A DNA stretch of 64,000 nt from Halobacterium sp. KA-4 (GCF_021028995.1 NZ_JAJJZG010000007.1:62001-126000), one strand, 5' to 3'. Counted from the stretch's first letter, positions 8,281-16,108 are shown. Notes: generated by a model from the sequence alone, not told the origin. Made by a program: numbers and translations.

Positions 8281-8476
8281 GAAAATCGTGCTGGAAGTGA
8301 GTGACGAGTTAGCCGATGCAGTTGAGCGAGAATACGCGGAACGACAGGCGCATGCCATCGAATCGATGGAGGCACACGGTTGGGACATGCAGGCTGAAAA
8401 GGTCAAGAATACTGATTTGGCTGAAAACACTGCTGAAAAGGCCTTATTCGTGCTTAAGCAGGAGGTGACTAACTGA
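8273..8476 (+). CDS. Small hypothetical protein of the integrated element (cassette gene 2)
   Basis: A 67-aa charged, helical protein. The start at ATG 8273 is preferred over the upstream ATG at 8249 because it overlaps the previous stop in the compact ATGAGTGA arrangement. It begins MSEKIVLEVSDELADAVE and continues with alternating acidic and basic helix (REYAERQAHAIESMEAHGW). The beta-strand-then-helix opening (KIVLEVSDELADAVEREY) is reminiscent of short antitoxin or ribbon-helix-helix proteins; this is only suggestive. It overlaps the next gene by one base (TGATG). Confidence 0.6.
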   Translation: MSEKIVLEVSDELADAVEREYAERQAHAIESMEAHGWDMQAEKVKNTDLAENTAEKALFVLKQEVTN

Positions 8477-8724
8477 TGGGCCTGATTGGAGACTCAGACG
8501 CGAAGACTGCTGTGAACCTTTCTCTACCTCAGAGAGTGGTGGAACGACTGCACTACGAAGCCAAACACCACAAGCAAAAACGCGCGTTCATGAGCGGGGA
8601 TGTACCGGTAGCGCCGTCCGTACAGTACGAAGGCGAAGAACTGACAGCCGACGAAGTCGATCTTGTGGAGCAGTTCATCGGCTGGAAGATGTACGACTCA
8701 GTACCCCGGAAATACTTCGACTGA
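8476..8724 (+). CDS. Small hypothetical protein of the integrated element (cassette gene 3)
   Basis: An 82-aa protein starting at the ATG that overlaps the preceding stop (TGATG). It contains AVNLSLPQRVVERLHYEAKHHKQ, a strand-helix pattern resembling ribbon-helix-helix or small DNA-binding proteins, and a C-terminal half with DEVDLVEQFIGWKMYDSVPRKYF. No family is recognised. Being the third member of a tightly overlapping set, it probably acts with the two proteins encoded just upstream. Confidence 0.6.
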   Translation: MGLIGDSDAKTAVNLSLPQRVVERLHYEAKHHKQKRAFMSGDVPVAPSVQYEGEELTADEVDLVEQFIGWKMYDSVPRKYFD

Positions 8725-9132
8725 TTAGGCCGGGGGGTGATTCTGTCAGGTCGGATGGCTTCCCAAAAATCACCAGAAATCGCAGCCCAGCGAACAACCT
8801 CATGCAGCAAGGCGAACCGCTAATTAACCAGTAAATGAAGGGTAACGGACCTCTCTCGATGTTTGAGTTTAGTCTACCAGTTTTAGCCCGTTAGCCGGCT
8901 GAAGTCCGTTCTGTCTCTCTCGGTTTCGTCCGTGTTGGCCCCAATTGTCGCAATCGGTTACGAACAGATGTGTCTAATTAGATTCATTAACGAGCGGATT
9001 AGCCCGGTGTGTCGTCGCACACCGAACTACCCTGAAGAATCGACAGCAGGTGGTAACCATGTACACATACAGTATCCATACTGATAAGTTTTTTGGTCGA
9101 CCTAAAACATGCCCTGTGTCTGGTGATTACAG
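8725..9132. other. Non-coding region before rep, candidate replication origin
   Basis: About 400 nt without a credible gene. It contains an exact 7-bp hairpin with a 6-nt loop at 9005-9024 (CGGTGTG / CACACCG). A TATA-like CTAAAAC sits at about 9102-9108, 25-31 nt before the rep ATG at 9133, so rep is probably transcribed leaderless. Rolling-circle elements often place the double-strand origin just before rep, which makes this hairpin a candidate. Confidence 0.45.
9005..9024. repeat. Hairpin upstream of rep
   Basis: CGGTGTG (9005-9011), loop TCGTCG, CACACCG (9018-9024): a perfect 7-bp stem. It lies about 110 nt before the rep start in an otherwise low-structure region. It could be a terminator for the upstream cassette or part of a rolling-circle origin. 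Confidence 0.6.
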
Positions 9133-9993
9133 ATGAACGCCCGCGACATGGAGGCCGACGTCGTCGAAAGCAACCGGGGCAAAATGGGCGGGTTCGGACC
9201 GGACCGGTCACTGTCGGTAGCCGACACTGCCGACGTCCCACTTGCCCCGGCAACGAACTCTCTCCCTCAATTCGTATTAGGCCCCGACGGGTCTGTTCCG
9301 ACGTGGTCACAGGCTTCTGAGAGGTTCGTGAAGCGTTTACAGGCAGATAGCCCACATAACCCTCGATTCGGCAGTGAATGGTCTGTGCGAACTCATGCGC
9401 GCCTCCTACGGGCCGATGAATGCATGAGAGAATGGTGCCAGACAACCGTACTCCTGACGTTTACTGGCACACCGTATCTGACCGACGACGTCGACCGACC
9501 GATGCCACCGACGTCCTTCATGATGGCACTGGCAAAATCCCAGTCGGCTCGGAGAAACGCGCTACGGGAAGTGCTCGACAACACCGGGGGTCGATGGGTG
9601 ACCATGAAGGTAATCGGATCACATCAATCCGGATACCCACACGAGCACGTTCTGATTGGGATTGAGGCCCCCGTGTCGTCCGAAGATTTCGAGCCTGTTA
9701 TTCGTGCACACAGATCCGAGAGTCCCATCGCCGGTGACGGAGCGCACGGTGTCGGGGCAATCAGAATCGAATCCAACCCCAATCAAGCCGAAATGACCGG
9801 CGGGGTTCGCTACGTGGCACCAGATGCGCCCGGAGTTCGAGACGTACTGGAGGCCGAAGAATCCGGTCGAACTCCACAAGGCATCGTGAACGAATCAACA
9901 CACAGGCAACGAACGGCGTCAGTGCTGGAAGCAACCGGTACGCAAGCCGTGCGCATCGAGTCGTCAGACAACGTGCATGCCGACTGGCACTAA
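9133..9993 (+). CDS. Rolling-circle (HUH-type) replication initiator-like protein
   Basis: A 286-aa protein with the motif order of haloarchaeal Rep endonucleases. Motif 1 is the hydrophobic TTVLLTFTGTPY (about residues 104-115). Motif 2 is GYPHEHVLIGI (His170 and His172), matching the PHxHVxL metal-binding motif of pC194-type Reps. The candidate nicking tyrosine is Tyr227 in GGVRYVAPDAPG. Such proteins nick the double-strand origin and start rolling-circle replication of small plasmids and pleolipoviruses. The protein is shorter than many haloarchaeal Reps, mostly at the C-terminus, so it may be reduced. There is no helicase domain. The alternative, an unrelated element protein, is less likely given three motifs in order. 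Confidence 0.65.
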   Translation: MNARDMEADVVESNRGKMGGFGPDRSLSVADTADVPLAPATNSLPQFVLGPDGSVPTWSQASERFVKRLQADSPHNPRFGSEWSVRTHARLLRADECMREWCQTTVLLTFTGTPYLTDDVDRPMPPTSFMMALAKSQSARRNALREVLDNTGGRWVTMKVIGSHQSGYPHEHVLIGIEAPVSSEDFEPVIRAHRSESPIAGDGAHGVGAIRIESNPNQAEMTGGVRYVAPDAPGVRDVLEAEESGRTPQGIVNESTHRQRTASVLEATGTQAVRIESSDNVHADWH

Positions 9994-10195
9994 CTTAAAT
10001 GCCAGTTACAGAATAGGCGTACCAGTCCTTCTACACCCAATTCTTCGGTATCTCACTCAGGGCCTGAGACAAATCGAACAATAAGGCCAAGAGTACCAGT
10101 CTGTTCTACGATGGCCGAGGCCGAACCGACTTCGGTCTTTGGGGTGACTGCATTCTGATCCAAGTACGCAACTGACACAGAACCATGCCCGACAT

Positions 10196-10203
10196 GTTTA
10201 AAC
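10196..10203 (+). promoter_or_regulatory. TATA-type promoter for the zinc-ribbon membrane gene
   Basis: The palindromic GTTTAAAC is centred about 27 nt before the ATG at 10226, the spacing expected for a leaderless haloarchaeal transcript. Confidence 0.5.
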
Positions 10204-10225
10204 AGTATCATGATATGTGTGACGT

Positions 10226-10843
10226 ATGGTAGAGTGTAGCGCTTGCGGAGCAGAACTCCAATCAGAGGCAGAGTTCTGCCACAACTGTGGCAACAGTGTC
10301 GAACATTCCACAGATAGGGGAGCAGAAACGACTGGTCAAGAAGAACAGTCAAATTCCAAGGCATCCCTTTCCGAAGTTGAAAAGGAAGATGTGTCTGACG
10401 ACAGTGCCTTTTTAGATCTACTGTCGAACCTATCAGTCAATCAGGTTTTTATCTATAGCGGGATTATCGTCGTTGGAGTCGGCTCCCTACTACCGTGGGT
10501 CGGGTTTAGTGCATTAGGATTCTCCACCACGTTTATCGGAGTTGATACAATTGATGGGATATCGACAGTTGGGATGGCTATCGCAGTTTTCATCATCTCA
10601 AAAACAGCGTGGAGGAAAGAATTCATCGCAGTATCATTACTCCTTTCAGCAGCCATAGTAGTAGTCGGGTTGGCATACATTAACGATCCACTCGTTGTGC
10701 TCGATAAGAGCAGGTTTACCACCGGACAATTGCGGACATTTAGAGCCTCAGCGAACCTAAAATCAGGAACCTATTTGACTATCTTTGGTGGCGTCTCGAT
10801 GGTTGTTGGCACCTTTAGGGAACTTGCAAAGACTGTGGTGTAG
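10226..10843 (+). CDS. Zinc-ribbon membrane protein of the integrated element
   Basis: A 205-aa protein with an N-terminal zinc ribbon (Cys4, Cys7, Cys18, Cys21: CSACG and CHNCG), a polar acidic linker to about residue 70, and four probable membrane helices (about 73-95, 111-126, 133-152, 181-199). Double-zinc-ribbon-plus-membrane proteins of this kind are common in archaeal genomes and elements, with unassigned roles. The base composition is A/T-rich like the rest of the element (many ATT, GTA and TCA codons). It is transcribed from its own probable promoter. Confidence 0.7.
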   Translation: MVECSACGAELQSEAEFCHNCGNSVEHSTDRGAETTGQEEQSNSKASLSEVEKEDVSDDSAFLDLLSNLSVNQVFIYSGIIVVGVGSLLPWVGFSALGFSTTFIGVDTIDGISTVGMAIAVFIISKTAWRKEFIAVSLLLSAAIVVVGLAYINDPLVVLDKSRFTTGQLRTFRASANLKSGTYLTIFGGVSMVVGTFRELAKTVV

Positions 10844-11003
10844 TTCAAATCCCAGATGGATTCGTCAACTGTAGGGATGTTCCGATCATCATACCATCAC
10901 ACCGGGAACATATCCGAATTACGTGGCAATCCCGGCTAAAAGGGTGGTAGTTAAATAAAATTCAACCAGCGTATATCCGGTGATAGACCAAGAGGTTTGA
11001 CCG

Positions 11004-12143
11004 CTACAGGTCGAGATTCTCTCGTCTGATTTGTGCCTTCGTTTCCTCGTCTTGGCGATCGTAATGGCGCGACATCACCTCCTCGGAGAGGTCACAGCGA
11101 CCGCTGATTGTCTCCGTATGGATGTCATGGTCAAGGTGCCGGTGCGTGATAGAACCACGGCGTACCGGATGGCACGACACCGAATCCGGACATTCATTCG
11201 CATTCCGTTTTCCCCCCGTAGCAGGGCATTCCTCAGGATCACGGTCATCCGGGCATTCGTTTTCGTACACGCACGGTCGAGTCAGCCCCCGGAAATCACG
11301 TAGTATCGTATTGTAGGTGACTCGGCCAGCCCGCGTCGTAAGCAACGGTTTACGGCCATCCTCGACACTTTCCGGTTGGAGACGTCGACGATCGATGTAG
11401 TCTCGGATGACCGCAGCCACTTCACGGGAAATGTTCACTCGACGTTCACTCTCCTCCTGATTCTTCAACGGGGTATCCGTGTCCGGGCGATGCACCAATT
11501 CAATCTGGGGGGCATCGTCGTCAAGGTAACAGTCCGAGATGTCGATCGATCGCATCGCTCCCGCGCGCATGGCGGTTTCCCAGCAAATTGCGAACTCTAC
11601 ATGCTGGCGAGATGCGTACTGGAACTGCTCACAGTAGTCGAGGATTGCCTCCGCCGTGCCCGTGTCTATTTTCTCGTCGCGAGTTCCATCCGGGGCGGAG
11701 GCGTCCGGTGCTTTTTCCGCAAGGCCATCTCGGACATATTCAACTTGCTCGCAGTGCTGGATGAATGACCGCAGCACCGAGAGATACTGGCCCACGGTGG
11801 TTGTTGCGATGTCATCCGACATGAGCGAGCGTTTGAAGGCCATCAGATCTGCACCAGTCACTTCGGACATCACTTCGATGCCCTGCTCGTCACAGAAGTC
11901 CGTCCACAGATTCACGATCGTCCGGTATCCTCGGACCGTTTCGCTGGACTGCTCATTTGTAGCCGTGGCTATCCAATCATCGGTTGCTTCGTCGGGCGTT
12001 TGCTCAATCATGTTTGTACTGAGTGAGGCACCCGACGACCGGCCACTCGGATTTGAACCTGAGGTGACCGCGTTTGCGTGCCGAAACATCTTGTCGTGTT
12101 CTGTTTTGCTGGTCACACGAGACACAAGGGGCGAATACCCCAT
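11004..12143 (-). CDS. Tyrosine recombinase / phage-type integrase
   Basis: A 379-aa XerC/D-like integrase that would catalyse excision and insertion of the element. The N-terminal SAM-like core-binding domain (ATDDWIATATNEQSSETVRGY ... LRSFIQHCEQ) precedes the catalytic domain with Arg in ETAMRAGAMRSIDI, the box II HPVRRGSITHRHL (His-x-x-Arg), and the nucleophile Tyr in SRHYDRQDEET. A cysteine-rich insert (CVYENECPDDRDPEECP) before box II resembles that seen in many haloarchaeal integrases. The ATG at 12143 is supported by a TATA-like ATTATTA about 25 nt upstream (12165-12171). A later ATG at 12011 would remove a poorly conserved-looking N-terminus. The gene lies beside attR and reads inward. 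Confidence 0.9.
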   Translation of the reverse strand: MGYSPLVSRVTSKTEHDKMFRHANAVTSGSNPSGRSSGASLSTNMIEQTPDEATDDWIATATNEQSSETVRGYRTIVNLWTDFCDEQGIEVMSEVTGADLMAFKRSLMSDDIATTTVGQYLSVLRSFIQHCEQVEYVRDGLAEKAPDASAPDGTRDEKIDTGTAEAILDYCEQFQYASRQHVEFAICWETAMRAGAMRSIDISDCYLDDDAPQIELVHRPDTDTPLKNQEESERRVNISREVAAVIRDYIDRRRLQPESVEDGRKPLLTTRAGRVTYNTILRDFRGLTRPCVYENECPDDRDPEECPATGGKRNANECPDSVSCHPVRRGSITHRHLDHDIHTETISGRCDLSEEVMSRHYDRQDEETKAQIRRENLDL

Positions 12144-12164
12144 AAACTTTGTCAGAATTGGGAC

Positions 12165-12171
12165 TAATAAT
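12165..12171 (-). promoter_or_regulatory. TATA box of the integrase gene
   Basis: On the minus strand this reads ATTATTA, centred about 25 nt before the integrase ATG (12143). It lies within about 110 nt of the attR core, so occupancy of the att region could influence integrase expression. Confidence 0.45.
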
Positions 12172-12276
12172 GCGGACCGAAGGACCTAAACCCAGAGTAT
12201 AGGGCCTTAATAGCGCTTTTACAACCTCTTTGTCGCCCGCCATTATCAGTCACTTTTCTGATATTGTGTCGTGTTC

Positions 12277-12304
12277 CGACGACGAATACGACACACCCGC
12301 GTAA
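12277..12304 (+). pseudogene. attR with the displaced original 3' end of the gene at 7088
   Basis: The second 15-bp core copy (12277-12291) is followed by codons GAC GAC GAA TAC GAC ACA CCC GCG TAA, that is DDEYDTPA and a stop. This is the same peptide as the current end of the intact gene at 7607-7633 but with different third bases after the core. It is the host gene's original end, separated from its body by the element. Confidence 0.88.
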
Positions 12305-12422
12305 GTGTCGTTGCCGGAGTGTCAGCAGTGCTCGCGTAGCGGATACCGTCGTCGGTTTTTGCTCTGTGTGTCCCGTAGCGACGTTCAGCCGGTCGTGTCC
12401 GATGTACCCGTAGCGCTTCGAT

Positions 12423-12469
12423 TTTCGCAATTCGACTTCGAACTTCTGTCCATTCCGCGGGGCTTATTA
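12423..12469 (+). promoter_or_regulatory. carB promoter with a motif shared with the carA/lrp intergenic region
   Basis: A TATA-like TTATTA at 12464-12469 lies about 30 nt before the carB ATG (12497), so the transcript is nearly leaderless. Some 30-40 nt further upstream is TTTCGCAATTCG (12423-12434), which closely matches TTTCGCAACTTCG on the minus strand at 18416-18428 between carA and the Lrp-type regulator. It could be an operator for that regulator. Confidence 0.4.
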
Positions 12470-12496
12470 CGATGGGCGAACTCCGAACGAGTAGAA

Positions 12497-15400
12497 ATGA
12501 GCGAGCACGACGACCGCACGGTACTGCTCATCGGGAGCGGCCCCATCCAGATCGGACAAGCGGCTGAGTTCGACTACTCCGGCGCGCAGGCATGCCGGGC
12601 ACTGCAGGAGGAGGGCGTGCGAGTCGTGCTCGTCAACTCCAACCCTGCGACCATCATGACGGACCCCGAGATGGCCGACGCGGTGTACATCGAGCCCATC
12701 ACGACCGACGCCATCGCGGAGGTCATCGCCCAGGAGAACCCCGACGGCGTCATCGCCGGGCTCGGCGGTCAGACCGGGCTGAACGTCACCGCGGAACTCG
12801 CCGAAGAGGGCGTCCTCGACGAGTACGACGTCGACATCATGGGAACGCCGCTGGACACCATCTACGCGACCGAGGACCGCGACCTGTTCCGTCAGCGTAT
12901 GGAGAACCTCGGCGAGCCCGTCCCAGCGTCGACGACCATCACGCTCGACGAGGGCGAGTCCGTCGAGGACTTCGACGAGGACGCGCTGCGCGAGCGCGTC
13001 GAGGCCGCCGCCGACGAGGTCGGCGGGCTGCCGGTCATCGCGCGCACGACGTACACGCTCGGCGGGAGCGGCTCCGGCGTCGTCGACGACATGGACGAAC
13101 TCGTCGCTCGCGTGCGGAAGGGCCTGCGCCTCTCGCGGAACGACGAGGTGCTCGTCACCGAGTCCATCGAGGGCTGGGTCGAACTGGAGTACGAAGTGAT
13201 GCGGGACGCCGACGACTCCTGCATCATCGTCTGCAACATGGAGAACATCGACCCGATGGGCATCCACACGGGCGAGTCCACCGTCGTCACGCCCAGCCAG
13301 GTCATCCCCGACGACGGCCACCAGGCGATGCGCGACGTCGCGCTCGAAGTCATCCGCGACTTGGGTATTCAGGGCGGCTGTAACATCCAGTTCGCGTGGC
13401 GCGACGACGGCACGCCCGGCGGCGAGTACCGCGTCGTCGAAGTGAACCCCCGCGTCTCGCGCTCGTCGGCGCTGGCGTCGAAGGCGACCGGCTACCCCAT
13501 CGCGCGGGTCACTGCGAAGGTCGCGCTCGGCAAGCGTCTCCACGAAATCGAGAACGAGATTACCGGCGAGACCACCGCCGCCTTCGAGCCCGCAATCGAC
13601 TACATCGTCACGAAGGTGCCGCGGTGGCCCAAGGACAAATTCCCGGACGTGGACTTCGAACTCGGCACGGCGATGAAGTCCACGGGGGAGGCGATGGCCA
13701 TCGGCCGGACGTTCGAGGAGAGCCTCCTGAAGGCGCTGCGCTCCTCGGAGTACGACCCCGACGTCGACTGGGGCGCAGTCAGCGACGAAGAACTCGAAGC
13801 CGACTACCTCGAGACGCCGACGCCCGACCGCCCGTACGCGGTGTTCGAGGCGTTCGACCGCGGCTACACCGTCGACGAGGTCAACGACTTCACGAATTTC
13901 CGCGAGTGGTACTTGGAGCGCTTCCAGAACGTCGCGGAGGCGGCGGAAGCCGCCAGCGAGGGCGACTTCACGGCCGCCGCCACCGCCGGCTTCACGAACC
14001 ACGAAATCTCGGCGCTGGCGGGCGGGGAGTTCGACGACGCGAACGCGTCGTGGCTGCCCGGCGCGACCGACGACGCGGAGGACGAGCTCGCGCCCGACGG
14101 CGCCGGCGCGAGCGTCACCGACATCGAGGAGGCCGTCCCCGGCCGCTCGTACAAGCAGGTGGACACGTGCGCCGGCGAGTTCGCCGCGCAGACGCCGTAC
14201 TACTACTCGTCGCGGCGCCCCGAGTGGTTCAACGGCCCGCTCAAGGGCGACGCGGCCGCGGGCGAACTCCGTGTGAACACGGACGTCGACTCCGTGGTCG
14301 TCGTCGGCGGCGGCCCCATCCGCATCGGGCAGGGCGTGGAGTTCGACTACTGTTCGGTGCACGCGGTGCGCGCGCTCCGCGAGGCTGGCATCGAGGCGCA
14401 CGTCGTGAACAACAACCCCGAGACCGTCTCCACTGACTACGACACCAGCGACGGCCTGTTCTTCGAGCCGATTACGGCCGAGGAGGTCGCCGACGTGGTC
14501 GAGGCGACCGACGCGGACGGCGTGATGGTGCAGTTCGGCGGCCAGACCTCCGTGAACGTCGCGGACCCGCTGGAGGCCGAGTTGGAGCGCCGCGACGGCG
14601 TGGACGCCGAGATTCTCGGGACGAGCGTGGACGCGATGGACCTCGCGGAGGACCGCGACCGGTTCAACGTGCTGATGGACGAACTCGGCATCAGCCAGCC
14701 CGACGGCGGCTCCGCGACCAGCGAGGAGGAGGCGCTCGACCTCGCCCACGACATCGGCTACCCCGTGCTCGTCCGCCCGAGCTACGTGCTCGGCGGGCGT
14801 GCGATGGACGTCGTCCACAGCGACGAGGAACTCAAACACTACATGGAGGAGGCCGTCCGGGTCAGCCCGGACAAACCCATCCTCATCGACGAGTTCCTCG
14901 CGGACGCGGTCGAACTCGACGTCGACGCCGTCGCGGACGGCGAGGACGTCCTCATCGGCGGCGTGATGGAGCACGTCGAGACCGCGGGCGTCCACTCCGG
15001 CGACTCGGCGTGTACGATTCCGCCGCGCTCGCTCGACGAGGAGACGCTCGGTCGCGTGCGCGAGGTTACCGAGGATATCGCCACTGCGCTGGATACGGTC
15101 GGCCTGCTGAACGTCCAGCTCGCCGTGCAGGACGGCGAGGTGTACGTGCTCGAAGCGAACCCGCGCTCTTCGCGCACGGTCCCGTTCGTCTCGAAGGCGA
15201 CCGGCGTCCCGATTGCGAAACTCGCGGCGAAGGTGATGGCCGACTTCTCGCTCTCGGACCTCGACGTCAGCGAGGGCGTCCCGGAGCAGTACAGCGTCAA
15301 AGAGGTCGTGTTGCCGTTCGACCGGCTGCCGGGTTCGGACCCGCGTCTCGGGCCGGAGATGAAGTCCACGGGCGAAGTGATGGGAACCGCCGCGAAGCCG

Positions 15401-15730
15401 GGGCTGGCGTACTGGAAGGCCCAGCGCGCCGCGGGCAACGACCCTGAAATCGGCGGCACTGCCGTCGTCGACCTCCCGGTCAGTGGCTTCGAGGAGTACT
15501 TCGACGTGCAGACGTTCGACGACCTCTCGGAGGCGATTCGCCGCGGCGACGTCGACTTCGTAATCTCCGACGAGCGCGACGCCCTCGAAACCGCCGTCGA
15601 GGAGGAAGTGCCGTACCTCTCGACGGTCGAGAGCGCGGAGGCGATGCTCGAAGGCGTCGCCCACCACGACGACGACCTCGACGTGCTGCCGGTCGGCGAC
15701 CGCCCGATTCGCGACGAGCAGTGGGGCTGA
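12497..15730 (+). CDS. carB: Carbamoyl-phosphate synthase large subunit
   Basis: A 1077-aa enzyme that makes carbamoyl phosphate from ammonia (delivered by CarA), bicarbonate and two ATP, for pyrimidine and arginine synthesis. Two homologous ATP-grasp halves are visible, each starting with a PreATP motif: LLIGSGPIQIGQAAEFDYSG at the N-terminus and VVVGGGPIRIGQGVEFDYC near residue 600. Both halves have the EVNPRVSRSSAL / EANPRSSRTVPF metal-binding segment. An acidic linker of about 60 residues joins the halves, and the C-terminal allosteric (MGS-like) part is short. The ATG at 12497 was chosen since the family motif starts there and a TATA box is correctly spaced; the longer frame would run into attR. 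Confidence 0.97.
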   Translation: MSEHDDRTVLLIGSGPIQIGQAAEFDYSGAQACRALQEEGVRVVLVNSNPATIMTDPEMADAVYIEPITTDAIAEVIAQENPDGVIAGLGGQTGLNVTAELAEEGVLDEYDVDIMGTPLDTIYATEDRDLFRQRMENLGEPVPASTTITLDEGESVEDFDEDALRERVEAAADEVGGLPVIARTTYTLGGSGSGVVDDMDELVARVRKGLRLSRNDEVLVTESIEGWVELEYEVMRDADDSCIIVCNMENIDPMGIHTGESTVVTPSQVIPDDGHQAMRDVALEVIRDLGIQGGCNIQFAWRDDGTPGGEYRVVEVNPRVSRSSALASKATGYPIARVTAKVALGKRLHEIENEITGETTAAFEPAIDYIVTKVPRWPKDKFPDVDFELGTAMKSTGEAMAIGRTFEESLLKALRSSEYDPDVDWGAVSDEELEADYLETPTPDRPYAVFEAFDRGYTVDEVNDFTNFREWYLERFQNVAEAAEAASEGDFTAAATAGFTNHEISALAGGEFDDANASWLPGATDDAEDELAPDGAGASVTDIEEAVPGRSYKQVDTCAGEFAAQTPYYYSSRRPEWFNGPLKGDAAAGELRVNTDVDSVVVVGGGPIRIGQGVEFDYCSVHAVRALREAGIEAHVVNNNPETVSTDYDTSDGLFFEPITAEEVADVVEATDADGVMVQFGGQTSVNVADPLEAELERRDGVDAEILGTSVDAMDLAEDRDRFNVLMDELGISQPDGGSATSEEEALDLAHDIGYPVLVRPSYVLGGRAMDVVHSDEELKHYMEEAVRVSPDKPILIDEFLADAVELDVDAVADGEDVLIGGVMEHVETAGVHSGDSACTIPPRSLDEETLGRVREVTEDIATALDTVGLLNVQLAVQDGEVYVLEANPRSSRTVPFVSKATGVPIAKLAAKVMADFSLSDLDVSEGVPEQYSVKEVVLPFDRLPGSDPRLGPEMKSTGEVMGTAAKPGLAYWKAQRAAGNDPEIGGTAVVDLPVSGFEEYFDVQTFDDLSEAIRRGDVDFVISDERDALETAVEEEVPYLSTVESAEAMLEGVAHHDDDLDVLPVGDRPIRDEQWG

Positions 15731-15731
15731 T

Positions 15732-15998
15732 TCAGGCGAGCGCGAACACGGCGGCACCCGCGAGGACGAAGGCGGCGAGCGCGTACCACGGCTCTCGGCG
15801 GACGGTGCGGCCGGCGACGCTGCCGTAGCGCCGGAGGCCGAGCGCCGCCGCGACGAACACGACCGCGAGCGCGACGCCGAGGTCCGTGTAGTCGATGGCG
15901 TGGAGGTAGCTGGCGAACGCGCCGACGGCGGCGCCGAGCACGCCGGCGTGCCACTCGCGGAACGTGAATTTGTTTCCGGAGAGGACCGAGTCCGACAT
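15732..15998 (-). CDS. Small haloarchaeal membrane protein
   Basis: An 88-aa protein with about three hydrophobic segments (HAGVLGAAVGAFASYLHAI, LGVALAVVFVAAALGL, WYALAAFVLAGAAVFALA). The ATG at 15998 gives MSDSVLSGNKF; an upstream start is not needed. It converges on carB with a one-base gap between stops. The function is unknown. Confidence 0.65.
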   Translation of the reverse strand: MSDSVLSGNKFTFREWHAGVLGAAVGAFASYLHAIDYTDLGVALAVVFVAAALGLRRYGSVAGRTVRREPWYALAAFVLAGAAVFALA

Positions 15999-16108
15999 TA
16001 GTTTCCGATTCTGTGCTCGTGGATTTATAGTTTCGGTGCGCGGCACGCGTTCGTGTCAGCCCCTCGCCCAAACTGCTTAGTGACCGCGTCGAAAAGCGAC
16101 GGACCAGC

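Larger units (their letters stand above)
7606..12291. mobile_element. Integrated element (~4.67 kb) with Rep and tyrosine integrase
   Basis: Bounded by a 15-bp direct repeat (7606-7620 and 12277-12291). It is visibly richer in A/T than its surroundings and contains three small overlapping genes, a Rep-like protein, a zinc-ribbon membrane protein and, next to the right end, a tyrosine integrase transcribed inward. The combination of Rep plus integrase, without recognisable capsid or spike genes, fits an integrated small plasmid or a reduced pleolipovirus-like provirus. The insertion is in the 3' end of a protein-coding gene instead of a tRNA gene. Presence of Rep suggests an autonomous circular form, but the Rep looks short. 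Confidence 0.85.
12144..12496. other. Junction region between integrase and carB
   Basis: It holds the integrase promoter, a small dyad (ATCAG / CTGAT, 12247-12263 area), the attR core site and, beyond 12304, about 190 nt of host sequence leading to carB. No further gene is supported. Confidence 0.6.

Noticed and set aside
9012-9024. CRISPR-like or array repeats in the integrated element
   Set aside because: Only a single hairpin is present; no regularly spaced direct repeats were seen anywhere in the window.
10053-10208. Short minus-strand ORF (52 codons, MILFKHVGHGSVSVAYLDQ...) between rep and the zinc-ribbon gene
   Set aside because: It overlaps the promoter of the zinc-ribbon gene, has no recognisable motif and no clear promoter of its own. 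It could be real, but evidence is insufficient.
12041-12064. tRNA-like T-arm (GGTTCAAATCC on the minus strand) near the integrase start
   Set aside because: The T-stem does not pair beyond two bases, and no acceptor, D or anticodon arms can be folded around it. It is part of the integrase reading frame (SGSNPSG). At most a trace of an ancestral tRNA-type att site.
12467-15757. 1096-codon open frame antisense to carB
   Set aside because: A long open antisense frame is usual in GC-rich DNA opposite a conserved gene. Its translation is basic/hydrophobic and Val/Arg-rich with no family motif, while carB is unmistakable.
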